The notes beneath the pieces are model-generated. The model was not told the DNA's origin and ran no database searches. It saw only the letters and a program-made list of their open reading frames with translations. A stretch of 64,000 bases of DNA from Cyanobacteria bacterium CYA (GTDB taxonomy: Bacteria > Planctomycetota > Phycisphaerae > Phycisphaerales > UBA1924): contig RHKP01000001.1 in assembly GCA_008363215.1 (NCBI GenBank), positions 372,001-436,000 on the forward strand, in the 5' to 3' direction. The first letter of the stretch is position 1, and every line of letters starts with the position of its first letter. Below are positions 8,909 through 18,175 of this stretch, in pieces. The position numbers were made by a program, and so were the translations under genes.

Positions 8909-9769
8909 ATGGGTCAGGCGAGCAGGGCAGCGGGCGAGTCGAGCAGGACGGGGCCGATCCTGGTGGCCTCGCACGAGCGCAGCGGCACGCACCTGTTCAT
9001 GGACCTGTTGCGCCGGCAGTTTCCCGACTGTCGCGGGCGGGTGGGGCGTTTCGTCAATCCGCACGATTCGCTGTACTTCTCCATTGACCGGCTCAACGCC
9101 GAGCATCATCGTCCGGGAGAGCCGGGCGAGTGCGATCGCGTGCTGCACGCGATTCGGAGGCCTTGCCTCAAGACGCACAACACGCCGGGGATGGAGCGCA
9201 CGGCCCCGCAGCACCGGGCATACATCGGGGTGCTGCTCGAGCGTTCCACCTGGTTCTACTGCTATCGTGACGGGCGAAACGTGCTGTGCAGCCTGCAGCG
9301 GTTCCGTCAGTCGTTTGACGCCACCGCGGCCGAAGGAATCGGGGCGTTCCTGCGTGAGGACCACGGCGACGGCCGCAGCCGTGTGCGTGCCTGGGCCGAT
9401 CACGTGCGCGCATGGCTGGCGGTGGAACGCGTACACCCGGTGCGGTTCGAGGACATGATCAAGGACACACGTGCGCTGCTGGATCGTGTGGGCGGAGTGC
9501 TGGGGATGCGGGCGGAGATGAAAGAGCCGCTGTTGCCCGAGGCCACCAAGTCGCGATTGGAGCACTGGTGGTCTCGTGTGAGCGGGCGCGACGAGAGCAC
9601 GAACATCACCGGGCGAGGCAAGGGACTGGACCCGGTCAAGTGGAAGCAGGCGTTTACGGCGGAGGATAGGCGGTTTTTTGAAGAGGAATCGCAGGGTCTG
9701 CTGATCGAACTCGGTTACGAGAAGTCGATCGACTGGGTGTGTGCCGAGCCGGCGAGGAGCGCAACGTGA
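8909..9769 (+). CDS. sulfotransferase
   Basis: A 286-residue PAPS-dependent sulfotransferase. The 5'-phosphosulfate loop is ASHERSGTHLFMDLL near residue 22, and the 3'-phosphate-binding segment is FYCYRDGRNVLCSL near residue 113. The gene begins three bases after the glycosyltransferase stop codon, so translation is probably coupled. In this context it is likely to sulfate a polysaccharide sugar; the exact acceptor is unknown. Confidence 0.85.
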   Translation: MGQASRAAGESSRTGPILVASHERSGTHLFMDLLRRQFPDCRGRVGRFVNPHDSLYFSIDRLNAEHHRPGEPGECDRVLHAIRRPCLKTHNTPGMERTAPQHRAYIGVLLERSTWFYCYRDGRNVLCSLQRFRQSFDATAAEGIGAFLREDHGDGRSRVRAWADHVRAWLAVERVHPVRFEDMIKDTRALLDRVGGVLGMRAEMKEPLLPEATKSRLEHWWSRVSGRDESTNITGRGKGLDPVKWKQAFTAEDRRFFEEESQGLLIELGYEKSIDWVCAEPARSAT

Positions 9770-10656
9770 CACAGGCGGTCAGCGATGGAGTGACGTCGAA
9801 GGCGGCGCATCCGGCGATCGACGGGAACCTGGACCCGGCGCCGCGCATGGACCCGCCGGGACGCCCGCTGCGCAAGTACGTGTTCATCCAGAACGATCCC
9901 TTCTATCTGCCCAGGGTGCTGGACAAGTACCTTCGCGAGTTCGGCGACTCGACCCTCGGCATCAACGTGCAGTCGGTCGCGCAGGGCAAGCGCACCGTGG
10001 TGCAGACGGCCGTGGACCTGCTCAAGATGTACGGACCGTGGTACTTCCAGTGGAAGTTCCGCAACTACCTCTGGCGCAAGATCCAGGGCAAGGTGGTCAA
10101 TGACGTGCTGGGATCGACCAGGCGCTGCTATTCCGTCGGCGCCGTGGCCCGCAAGTACGGCGTGCCGCTGCACGCATGCGCCGATGTGAACAGCGAGGAG
10201 TTTCTCAAACTGCTGCGGGATCTGGGGGTCGAGTTCATCGTGTCGATCTCCGGAACGCAGTTGTACAAGCGCAAACTGCGCGCGCAGACGCCGTGGGGCA
10301 TCGTCAACTGCCACGGGGCGCTTCTGCCCAGGTACCGCGGGCTGATGCCAAGTTTCTGGACGCTCGCCAACGACGAGAAGATGGGCGGCGTGAGCGTGCA
10401 CTACGTGGACAAGAAACTCGACAACGGGCCGATCCTGGTGCAGAAGAGTTACCGGATCCATGCGCACGACTCGCTCGAAGACGTGATGGTGCGGTCGAAG
10501 GATCTGGCGGCCGAGGCGATCATCGAGTGTGTGCACAAGGTCGAGGCGGGCCACCCGGAGTTGATCCCCAATCCGGCGGCCGAGTTGACGCACTTCTCCA
10601 TGCCTACCAGGGAGGATGTTCGGAGATTCCGGGCGGCCGGGCACAGGTTTTTCTAG
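9766..10656 (+). CDS. formyltransferase-family protein
   Basis: A 296-residue protein whose central part is a methionyl-tRNA formyltransferase-like N-formyltransferase domain. The active-site motif NCHGALLPRYRG is followed by a conserved HYVDKKLDNGPILVQ segment with the catalytic Asp region. The first 60 residues lack the standard Fmt N-terminus, so this is not the housekeeping Fmt. Such domains in sugar clusters N-formylate amino sugars with 10-formyl-tetrahydrofolate, which is the likely role here. The GTG at 9766 overlaps the upstream stop (GTGA) and has GAGGAG before it. Confidence 0.8.
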   Translation: MTQAVSDGVTSKAAHPAIDGNLDPAPRMDPPGRPLRKYVFIQNDPFYLPRVLDKYLREFGDSTLGINVQSVAQGKRTVVQTAVDLLKMYGPWYFQWKFRNYLWRKIQGKVVNDVLGSTRRCYSVGAVARKYGVPLHACADVNSEEFLKLLRDLGVEFIVSISGTQLYKRKLRAQTPWGIVNCHGALLPRYRGLMPSFWTLANDEKMGGVSVHYVDKKLDNGPILVQKSYRIHAHDSLEDVMVRSKDLAAEAIIECVHKVEAGHPELIPNPAAELTHFSMPTREDVRRFRAAGHRFF

Positions 10657-10694
10657 CGCGGAGTGGCGAGGGGGCGGTAAGCGGAGCGAAGTGC

Positions 10695-11093
10695 GTGAGT
10701 GCTGATCAAGGACATCCCGGCGAACGAGGATTCCGGTCCTGTCGCGATCTCGACGATCGGCAGGTCGGGGTTGAAGTTGCCGTCGGATGCTATGAACTGA
10801 CGCGGGCATTCCCGCCTGAGCAGAGGTTCGAGCCCACAACGCAGATCCGATGGGCCGCCGCTTCGATTTCGGCAAGCATCGCCGAGGGGCACGGGCGTTT
10901 CGGCACGCAGGATTTCATTTGCTTCTGCCGCCCGGCACAAGGGTCACGCAGGAAACTGAAAACGCACCAGATCATCGCGACACGGGTTCAGGCAGCCGCC
11001 GGCCGCAACGTCGGCGTCATGCGGACCGAAACAGACAAACTCGGACGAATGCTCTGCGGGCTCATCAGGTCTTTGCAGGAGCGCGCCGCATGA
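10695..11093 (+). CDS. divergent four-helix-bundle (IVS/S23-like) protein
   Basis: A frame of about 132 residues with the pattern of the four-helix-bundle family encoded in 23S rRNA intervening sequences: YELTRAFPPEQRF, then IAEGHGR, DF, QGS and GRMLCGLIRSL at the end. Conserved spots are altered (one Arg of the usual RRA is Trp, and the FLRIARGS region reads FCRPAQGS), so the gene may be decaying. The GTG start is weakly supported. Its stop overlaps the start of the deacetylase (ATGA at 11090-11093), so the frame is translated in an operon context. Function unknown; members of this family often sit in surface-polysaccharide loci. Confidence 0.5.
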   Translation: MSADQGHPGERGFRSCRDLDDRQVGVEVAVGCYELTRAFPPEQRFEPTTQIRWAAASISASIAEGHGRFGTQDFICFCRPAQGSRRKLKTHQIIATRVQAAAGRNVGVMRTETDKLGRMLCGLIRSLQERAA

Positions 11094-12025
11094 CTCTGCC
11101 CGATTCGCCATCTCGCCACCTCGCCACCTCGTCTTCCCTCACCCACGCATTGTCCTTCGACATCGAGGACTGGTTCCACATCGTCGAAGTCAAGGCCGTC
11201 GAAAGCCCCGAACTGTGGCCGCAACTCCACGCGTCATCCAGCCTGGTCGAACGCTACACCGACCTGATCCTCGAAATCTGCGCGCGCCATCACACACATG
11301 CCACGTTCTTCATCCTCGGCTGGGTGGCCGAGCGCCATCCGGACATGGTGCGGCGCATCGTCGAAGCGGGGCACGAGATCGGGACGCACTCTTACTGGCA
11401 CCGCAAGGTCTATGAACTTTCACCCGAGCAGTTCCGCGACGACATGCACCGGTCGATTGAGGTGATCGAGCAGGCCTCGCAATCCAAGGTCTACGGCTTC
11501 CGCGCCCCCTCGTTCAGCATCACCGAGGGGGCCGAGTGGGCCTTTGACGTGCTTGCCGAACTCGGGCTGCTCTACGATGCGAGCCTGTTCCCCGCCAGGC
11601 GCGGGCACGGGGGCTACGCCTGTCCTGCCGGCATCCACCACCACGTGTCGCCGCAGGGGCGCAAGATTCCCGAACTACCGATGTCGATTGCGCCCGTAGG
11701 AATCGGCCCGGCCAAGAAGCGGATGTGCTACTCGGGCGGTGGATACATGCGCCTGCTCCCCTATCACTTCATCGAGCAAGGGCTCAACAGCGAGGCGGCC
11801 GCCGGGCGCCCCACTGTCGTCTACCTCCATCCGCGTGACTTTGCGCCGGACTGCCCCAAGGTGCGCATGCCTCCGCATCGCTTCTTCAAGTGCTACGTCG
11901 GGACATCGACCACGGCCGGAAAACTTGATCGACTCATCGCCGAGCACCGCTTCGACACCTGCCGCACCGTGCTGGAAAGCGCGATCGGCCCGCTGCGCCC
12001 GCTGGTCAAGGAGCATGCGGCGTGA
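11090..12025 (+). CDS. XrtA/PEP-CTERM-type polysaccharide deacetylase
   Basis: A 311-residue carbohydrate esterase family 4 enzyme of the subgroup with a C-terminal DUF3473-like region found in exosortase-linked polysaccharide loci. Key motifs are SFDIEDWFH (catalytic and metal Asp), HATFFILGW, HEIGTHSYWHRKVY with the metal histidines, FRAPSFSI, and YLHPRDF near the C-terminus. No signal peptide is evident. The ATG overlaps the upstream stop by ATGA. It probably removes N-acetyl groups from an export-bound polysaccharide. Confidence 0.88.
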   Translation: MTLPDSPSRHLATSSSLTHALSFDIEDWFHIVEVKAVESPELWPQLHASSSLVERYTDLILEICARHHTHATFFILGWVAERHPDMVRRIVEAGHEIGTHSYWHRKVYELSPEQFRDDMHRSIEVIEQASQSKVYGFRAPSFSITEGAEWAFDVLAELGLLYDASLFPARRGHGGYACPAGIHHHVSPQGRKIPELPMSIAPVGIGPAKKRMCYSGGGYMRLLPYHFIEQGLNSEAAAGRPTVVYLHPRDFAPDCPKVRMPPHRFFKCYVGTSTTAGKLDRLIAEHRFDTCRTVLESAIGPLRPLVKEHAA

Positions 12026-12876
12026 GCGGCGCACCGATCATTCTCATCGGTACGCACCGCTCGGGCACCACCTGGCTGGGCGAGGTGCTCAGCCAGCATC
12101 CGCGCCTGGCCTACTCGGTCGAGCCGCGGCATGTATGGACGTGGGGCAACAGTTACACGCCCGACGACGTGCTGACCGAAGCGCACGCGACCGAAAGAGT
12201 GCGCGCGCACATCCGCAATACATTCGCCCGGTTCGTCAAGGCCGAGGGCAAGGATCGTCTGGCCGAAAAGACTCCGAGCAACTGTCTGCGCCTGCGCTTC
12301 ATCCGCGCCGTGTACCCTGAGGCGCGGATCCTGCTGGTGATCCGCGACGGACGCAGCGTACTGCGTTCGACCGACGAAATCCTGGCCAGGGGCGTGCCGT
12401 GGGAGCGCATCCTGACGCGTGCGCGCCAGACGCCCATCATCGAGTGGCCGGCCTACGGACGTCAGGCCTTTGGCACCATCTGGCGCAAAGTGACGCGAAC
12501 GAAGTTGAACTACTGGGGCCCGCGCCCGCCGGGATGGCGCGAGTGGCTGGGCAGCGACTCGACCGATCTGGTGATGGCCAAGCAGTGGGCGGGCACCATC
12601 GGGCGCGCGATCGACGACGCTGACTATCTCGACAGTCTCGGGCAAGGGGTATTCCGCTTCCGGTATGAGGATCTGATGCAACGCCCCCGCGCGATGATGA
12701 CGGAGATCTGCGACTACGCACAACTGGCCGACCCCGAGCCGGTGATCGCCTTCACCGAGAAGACTGCCGACCCGACGCGCAGCGAGAAGTGGCGCACCGC
12801 CCTCGACGACGACCTGCTGGCCATGGTGCGCCCGCACATGGAGCAGACCCTGACCCGCCTGGGATACACCTGGTGA
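12022..12876 (+). CDS. sulfotransferase
   Basis: A 284-residue sulfotransferase, the second in the cluster. The phosphosulfate-binding loop is LIGTHRSGTTWLGEVL at residues 8-23, and the 3'-phosphate motif is ILLVIRDGRSVLRS around residue 110. It is only distantly similar to the sulfotransferase at 8909, so a different acceptor position is plausible. The GTG start overlaps the deacetylase stop (GTGA). Confidence 0.85.
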   Translation: MSGAPIILIGTHRSGTTWLGEVLSQHPRLAYSVEPRHVWTWGNSYTPDDVLTEAHATERVRAHIRNTFARFVKAEGKDRLAEKTPSNCLRLRFIRAVYPEARILLVIRDGRSVLRSTDEILARGVPWERILTRARQTPIIEWPAYGRQAFGTIWRKVTRTKLNYWGPRPPGWREWLGSDSTDLVMAKQWAGTIGRAIDDADYLDSLGQGVFRFRYEDLMQRPRAMMTEICDYAQLADPEPVIAFTEKTADPTRSEKWRTALDDDLLAMVRPHMEQTLTRLGYTW

Positions 12877-12889
12877 TCGGACGAGCCGA

Positions 12890-12895
12890 TAGGAT
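12890..12895 (+). promoter_or_regulatory. -10-like element six bases before start
   Basis: TAGGAT lies exactly six bases upstream of the GTG at 12902, in a 25-base gap inside the cluster. No good -35 is visible. It matches the spacing seen at seven other genes here, so a leaderless internal transcript is possible. Confidence 0.4.
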
Positions 12896-12901
12896 CTGTG
12901 C

Positions 12902-13549
12902 GTGAGCAACGAGCCGAACATCGTGAGCACGGACGACGGGAGCGAGAGCGCAGCCGAGAAGGCCTTGCGCAAGACCCCATGGACGCTCAAGCAGAACATC
13001 GCCCGAACAGTATGGATGACGGCGGGCAGGGCGGCGTGGTTCCTTCTCCCTCGGTTCCGGGCTTCACTGATTCGGTTGTTCGGCGGGGACGTGGGCAAGA
13101 ACTGCACGTTCGGCGGGTCGGTGGAGGTGACCATCCCGTGGAACGTCTCCATCGGCGACAACGTGCGCGTGCGCCACGGCGCGATCATTTACTCGCTCGG
13201 GGAGATCACCATCGGCGACAACTGCGTGCTCGATGCCCGCTCGCACCTGTGCGCGGGAACACACGACATGTCCGACCCGGCCTTTCCGCTGGTCAAACTC
13301 CCGATCACGATCGGCGCCGACTGTATGATCGGCATCGACGCCTATGTTGCGCCGGGCGTGGAGATCGGGGACAACTGCCGCGTGTGGCCGCGAGCCAGTG
13401 TCTACAAGAGTTTCCCTGCGGGCACGTCGCTGCGCGGCAACCCGGCCAGGCCGATCGAGCCGGGCGACGCCGAGCGCGAGGAGCGCGATGCCGTGGCGGC
13501 CGAGATTCGCGAGCAGCGGGATCGGCGTCTGAGCGAGTCGGCGCCATGA
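12902..13549 (+). CDS. WcaF-like left-handed beta-helix acyltransferase
   Basis: A 215-residue acyltransferase of the hexapeptide-repeat (LbH) class, most like putative colanic acid acetyltransferases. Hexapeptide turns are seen at VTIPWNVSIGDNVRV, ITIGDNCVL, ITIGADCMIG and VEIGDNCRV, with AGTHDM carrying the usual catalytic His. It likely acetylates a sugar using acetyl-CoA. First of three such genes in a row; it ends in an ATGA overlap with the next. Confidence 0.8.
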   Translation: MSNEPNIVSTDDGSESAAEKALRKTPWTLKQNIARTVWMTAGRAAWFLLPRFRASLIRLFGGDVGKNCTFGGSVEVTIPWNVSIGDNVRVRHGAIIYSLGEITIGDNCVLDARSHLCAGTHDMSDPAFPLVKLPITIGADCMIGIDAYVAPGVEIGDNCRVWPRASVYKSFPAGTSLRGNPARPIEPGDAEREERDAVAAEIREQRDRRLSESAP

Positions 13550-14160
13550 AAATCGCCAGTCCGAACATGCCGGTGCGGCACCCTCGGGCCGAGTTGCCCG
13601 GACACCGCCCGGGCGACCCGTTTTTCCGCTCGATGCTGTGGTGGACACTGGGGCGATGGATCTGCCGCGCCAGTTTTCACAACTGGTACGCACTGCGCTG
13701 CATGGTGATGCGCCTGTGCGGGGCACACCTGCACCCGACAGTGAAAATCCGTGCCAGCGCCCGCATCGATCGCCCGTGGAACCTGAGCATGGGCAAACTG
13801 TCGGCCGTGGGTGACAAGGCGGTGATCAACTGCCGCAGCCGCGTCATCGTCGGCGACTATTGCACCATCAGCCAGCACAGCAAGGTCTACACGCAGGCCG
13901 AGGATCCGCTCGACCCCAAACGCCGCATCTACACGGCGCCGGTGCGGATTGAGAAGGATGCGTGGGTGGCCGCGGACGTGCTCGTGATGCCCGGAGTCAC
14001 GGTGAGCGAGGGCGTGGTGGTCGGCGCGCGGGCGACGGTGGATCGAAACCTGCCGGCGTGGACGATCTGTGCGGGCCAGCCGGCCGAGGCACGGCGCACA
14101 CGCCCGATGCTTGATCACACGGGCAAGGAAGAAGCGCCGCGCTGGAAGGGCGCGTTGTGA
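13546..14160 (+). CDS. left-handed beta-helix acyltransferase
   Basis: A 204-residue LbH acyltransferase, the second of the tandem three. Repeats include RIDRPWNLSMG, RVIVGDYCTIS, VRIEKDAWVAAD and VTVSEGVVVGA. The position normally held by the catalytic His (AxxHD in its neighbours) reads YTQAEDP, so activity or catalytic geometry may differ. The ATG overlaps the previous stop. Its N-terminal 60 residues are longer than in its neighbours. Confidence 0.75.
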   Translation: MKIASPNMPVRHPRAELPGHRPGDPFFRSMLWWTLGRWICRASFHNWYALRCMVMRLCGAHLHPTVKIRASARIDRPWNLSMGKLSAVGDKAVINCRSRVIVGDYCTISQHSKVYTQAEDPLDPKRRIYTAPVRIEKDAWVAADVLVMPGVTVSEGVVVGARATVDRNLPAWTICAGQPAEARRTRPMLDHTGKEEAPRWKGAL

Positions 14161-14714
14161 GCGCCGTCGACATCTCCAACAAGCCCAGTCCGCATTCCCG
14201 CCGCAACCAGGTGGGGCGCGTTCTGTGGAGCCTCGTTCAGGCGACGGTGTTCCGCATGGTGCCCCGCCCCATGCACGCGATCCGCGCCCGCATCCTCCGC
14301 CTCTTCGGCGCCGATGTTTCTCACAAGGCCCGCGTCTGCCCCCGTGCCCGCATCTGGGCCCCGTGGAACCTGACGATGGGCGACTACGCCACTCTCGCCG
14401 ACGACGTCGACTGCTACTGCGTCGCGCCCATCCGCATCGGCGCCAACACGACCGTCAGCCAGTACACCTATCTCTGCGCCGCGACGCACGACTTTGAAGA
14501 CCCGCACTTTCCCCTCCGCCCCGCGCCCATCACCATCGGGCGAGACTGCTGGGTCGCGGCCTGCTGCTTCGTCGCCCCCGGCGTCACCATCGGCGACGGC
14601 GCTGTCGTCGGCGCCCGCTCCAGTGTCTTCAAGGACCTGCCCGCGTGGAAGGTCTGCACCGGCACGCCCGCCCGGCCTGTGCGCGACCGCGTCATCAAAG
14701 AGCAGGAATCGTGA
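14157..14714 (+). CDS. left-handed beta-helix acetyltransferase
   Basis: A 185-residue LbH acetyltransferase, third in the tandem set and closest to the standard WcaF family. Repeats are ARIWAPWNLTMGDYATL, IRIGANTTVS, ITIGRDCWVAA and VTIGDGAVVGA; AATHDFEDP holds the expected catalytic His. The GTG start overlaps the upstream stop (GTGA), and its own stop overlaps the next start in the same way. Confidence 0.8.
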   Translation: MSAVDISNKPSPHSRRNQVGRVLWSLVQATVFRMVPRPMHAIRARILRLFGADVSHKARVCPRARIWAPWNLTMGDYATLADDVDCYCVAPIRIGANTTVSQYTYLCAATHDFEDPHFPLRPAPITIGRDCWVAACCFVAPGVTIGDGAVVGARSSVFKDLPAWKVCTGTPARPVRDRVIKEQES

Positions 14715-16063
14715 TTCGCCGGCAATGTCCAATTCGGCGTGCGTCGCCGCGCGACGGGTGGCACTACTGGTTCGGATACTACGACAAGTGCCCGTGGTCG
14801 CCGGACGGCTCCATGCTGCTCGCGCATCGGGCGCGGTTCTGCGACCGCTTTCCTGAACCCGACGACATTGCTGAAGTCGGTTACATCGAGGCGTGGGATA
14901 CCGACGCCCCGCGATTCGTCCGGGTGGCCGACACCCGTGCCTGGAACTGGCAGCAGGGCGCCATGCTCTCGTGGACGACCGATCACTCCGGCGCGCCGGC
15001 CATCCGCTTCAACGACCGGCAGGAGGGCGCTCCGGTCGCGCGCACGATGCGCCTCGACGGAGGCGTGACCGACGCACCCGGGTTCGGCCAGTCGCGAGGG
15101 CGCGTGCCCACGCCTGCGGCATATTCCGTGCATGAAGCGACAGGCCGGGCGCTGACCTTGTCATTTGCGCGGCTGTCGCGCCTGCGGCCGGAATACGGCT
15201 ACCCGGGACTGATCGACCCGCGGGCCGCCGAACCCAGCCCCGCCGACGACGGCATCTACCGCATCGAAGGCGACGGCCTCAGACTCATCGTCTCTATCGA
15301 GCAACTGGACTGCATCACCGCCGACGGGGCCGACCGTGCCGGCGGTTTGCTGCACCAGCACGTCAACCACCTCATGTTCAATCCGTCGGGCACGCGGTTC
15401 TGCTTCATGCATCGCTTCGAGCGCGAGGACGGCATCCTGCACTCGCGCCTGTTCACCAGCGACATCGAAGGCAGAGACCTTCGCCTTCTTTTTGAGGGCA
15501 TGTGCAGCCACTATGATTGGCGCGATGATACAACTATCCTCGCGTGGGCCGGCAGACGCTCCCTGCTGGGCTCAGTCGGGACAGCAGGGAACCCGCTTGA
15601 GCAAGTGATGACGCTGGCGCGGCGCGGGCTCAAGCCGGTGTACTATGCGTTGGGCAAGCCGCGCATCCTGATGAACAAGATCATGAAGGACAGTTACCTG
15701 TTCATCAGCGACGTGGACCTGCGCGCGCCGGGCGCACCGGCGCCGCAGACGTTCGCGAAGGGTGAACTCACCTGCGACGGGCACTGCACCTTCAACCGCG
15801 GCGGCGCCGAGCCGGGGCGATGGGTGCTCACCGACGGCTACCCGGATCTCAAGAGCCGCCAGCCGCTGTTCCTCTGGGATTGCCGAGAGAACAAGGGCTA
15901 CGAGATCGGGCGCTACCCCACGCCGCGCATGCTCGATGGTCCCATTCGTGTCGACCTGCACCCGCGCTTCCACCACGACGCAACGCTCGCTTGCATCGAC
16001 TCAGCGATGGACGGCAAACGGGCGATGTATGTTGTGGACGTGCGGACTCTTCCCGACGCCTGA
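14711..16063 (+). CDS. beta-propeller protein of polysaccharide cluster
   Basis: A 450-residue protein with no signal peptide. It begins GWHYWFGYYDKCPWS and has repeated propeller-like strands, for example LLHQHVNHLMFNPSG, FCFMHRFER and RMLDGPIRVDLHPRF. The layout resembles oligogalacturonide lyase-type beta-propellers, and its place at the end of the cluster suggests an enzyme acting on, or a factor binding, the polysaccharide. I cannot assign a reaction. The GTG start overlaps the acyltransferase stop (GTGA). Confidence 0.65.
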   Translation: MIRRQCPIRRASPRDGWHYWFGYYDKCPWSPDGSMLLAHRARFCDRFPEPDDIAEVGYIEAWDTDAPRFVRVADTRAWNWQQGAMLSWTTDHSGAPAIRFNDRQEGAPVARTMRLDGGVTDAPGFGQSRGRVPTPAAYSVHEATGRALTLSFARLSRLRPEYGYPGLIDPRAAEPSPADDGIYRIEGDGLRLIVSIEQLDCITADGADRAGGLLHQHVNHLMFNPSGTRFCFMHRFEREDGILHSRLFTSDIEGRDLRLLFEGMCSHYDWRDDTTILAWAGRRSLLGSVGTAGNPLEQVMTLARRGLKPVYYALGKPRILMNKIMKDSYLFISDVDLRAPGAPAPQTFAKGELTCDGHCTFNRGGAEPGRWVLTDGYPDLKSRQPLFLWDCRENKGYEIGRYPTPRMLDGPIRVDLHPRFHHDATLACIDSAMDGKRAMYVVDVRTLPDA

Positions 16064-16236
16064 AAGCAGAGCGCCAAGGCGCGGAGTTCACGCAAAGACG
16101 CGAAGAGATGACCGGATCACGATCCACAGGCTGCAGATCAGAACGGTCTCGATGCCGATCCGTTCTCGCCGGATCGCCGCTTGCCGTCTTCCCTCAGCGG
16201 GTCTGCACAATCTCCGCGCCTGTGCGTCGTACGACC

Positions 16237-17307
16237 CTACTCGAACACCAGGCGCCGCGCGCCAAAGTCCAGCCGCATCGCCTTCTTCACCCGATACAGC
16301 GTTTCCTCGGCCGCTTCGTTCGCCCGCCGCGTGTGCTCACGCAGCAGAGACAGAATCTTCTCATCTCCGCCCTTGCCGTCGTACGGCGCCCGCCGCGCAC
16401 GCATCGGCTCGAGCAATGTGTCGATGGCCTCGGCCACCTCGGCCTTGATGTGTCCGTCGCCGATGTTGTCGCCGGCCGAATACTTCCGCTCCAGTTCGGC
16501 CACTCGCGCCTCGTCGTGAATGAACGCCCGCACGTACTGGAACAGCGAGTTGTTGATGTCCCCCGGCTCGGTCATGCTCTGTCGTCCCGTGTACAGCCCG
16601 CCGAGTTTCTTCTTGATGGCCTTGAAATCGTCGGTGAGAAAGATGGCGTTGTTGAGGCTCTTGCTCATCTTGTTCACGCCGTCGGTACCGATCAGCCGTG
16701 CCACGCGGCCGACCTTTCCCTCGGGAATCGGGAACAGCCCGCCTGCCTTGACGTAGTCCTCGTCTTCGGTGTGCGGATCAACGCCGCAGTAGATCTGGTT
16801 GAACCGCCGAGCCACCTCGCGGCACGGCTCGATGTGCGCCAACTGGTCCTCGCCCACGGGCACGAGTTCGGGGCGGAAGATAAGAATGTCGGCGCACTGC
16901 CCGACCGTGTACATCGGGAAGCCGAACGAGTAATTTTCGCCCAGGCCCTTGGTTTCCAGTTCGGTCTTGAGCGTCGGGTTGCGCATCACCCGGTTGAACG
17001 GCAGCAGCATCGCCAGGAACCACGTCAACTCCGCGATCGCCGGTATCTCCGTCTGCAGCACAAACGTCGAGCGTTCCGGGTCGATGCCGGCCGCCAGCCA
17101 GTCCTTCACAATCGCAATCGTGCTCTCGCGGATCTCCGCCGGTTTGTCGGCCCGCGTGGTGAAGGCGTGCATGTTGGCGATCAGAAAGAAGCACTCATAC
17201 TTGTCCTGCAGCGCGACGCGATTTTCGAGGCTGCCGACCCAGTGTCCCAGGTGCAGTTGCCCGGTGGGCGTGTCGCCGGTCAGGATGCGCGGTCGTTCGT
17301 GGCTCAT
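16237..17307 (-). CDS. trpS: tryptophanyl-tRNA synthetase
   Basis: A 356-residue class I aminoacyl-tRNA synthetase charging tRNA-Trp. The HIGH-type motif is GQLHLGHWVG near residue 16, and the KMSKS loop is intact (NKMSKSLNN). Other Trp-enzyme landmarks are YTVGQCADI, PVGEDQLAHIE and PGDINNSLFQY. Length is normal. A TACACT hexamer lies nine bases upstream of the ATG on the minus strand, so the leader would be very short. It is convergent with the polysaccharide cluster. Confidence 0.95.
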   Translation of the reverse strand: MSHERPRILTGDTPTGQLHLGHWVGSLENRVALQDKYECFFLIANMHAFTTRADKPAEIRESTIAIVKDWLAAGIDPERSTFVLQTEIPAIAELTWFLAMLLPFNRVMRNPTLKTELETKGLGENYSFGFPMYTVGQCADILIFRPELVPVGEDQLAHIEPCREVARRFNQIYCGVDPHTEDEDYVKAGGLFPIPEGKVGRVARLIGTDGVNKMSKSLNNAIFLTDDFKAIKKKLGGLYTGRQSMTEPGDINNSLFQYVRAFIHDEARVAELERKYSAGDNIGDGHIKAEVAEAIDTLLEPMRARRAPYDGKGGDEKILSLLREHTRRANEAAEETLYRVKKAMRLDFGARRLVFE

Positions 17308-17396
17308 GGTGGGGCAAGTGTAGGGAAGGGCGCGCCCGAGACGGGATCCCTGAATCCGGGTTGTTCGGTTTTCATGTCAGGATCCCAAAAAGACGC

Positions 17397-17425
17397 TTGA
17401 CGGACGACCGGGCGTCTGGTAACTT
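17397..17425 (+). promoter_or_regulatory. promoter of cassette 1
   Basis: TTGACG (17397-17402) and TAACTT (17420-17425) are separated by 17 bases. The -10 ends six bases before the ATG at 17432, so transcription should begin at or next to the start codon. The paralogous cassette has the same geometry. Confidence 0.65.
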
Positions 17426-17427
17426 TC

Positions 17428-18148
<721 letters not shown>

Positions 18149-18175
18149 CCCTCGTTGCTTACCCGGAGTTCACAC

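Noticed and set aside
7361-9772. 803-codon open frame on the minus strand
   Set aside because: It lies opposite three well-supported genes and its protein is a low-complexity His/Arg/Val-rich shadow typical of high-GC DNA.
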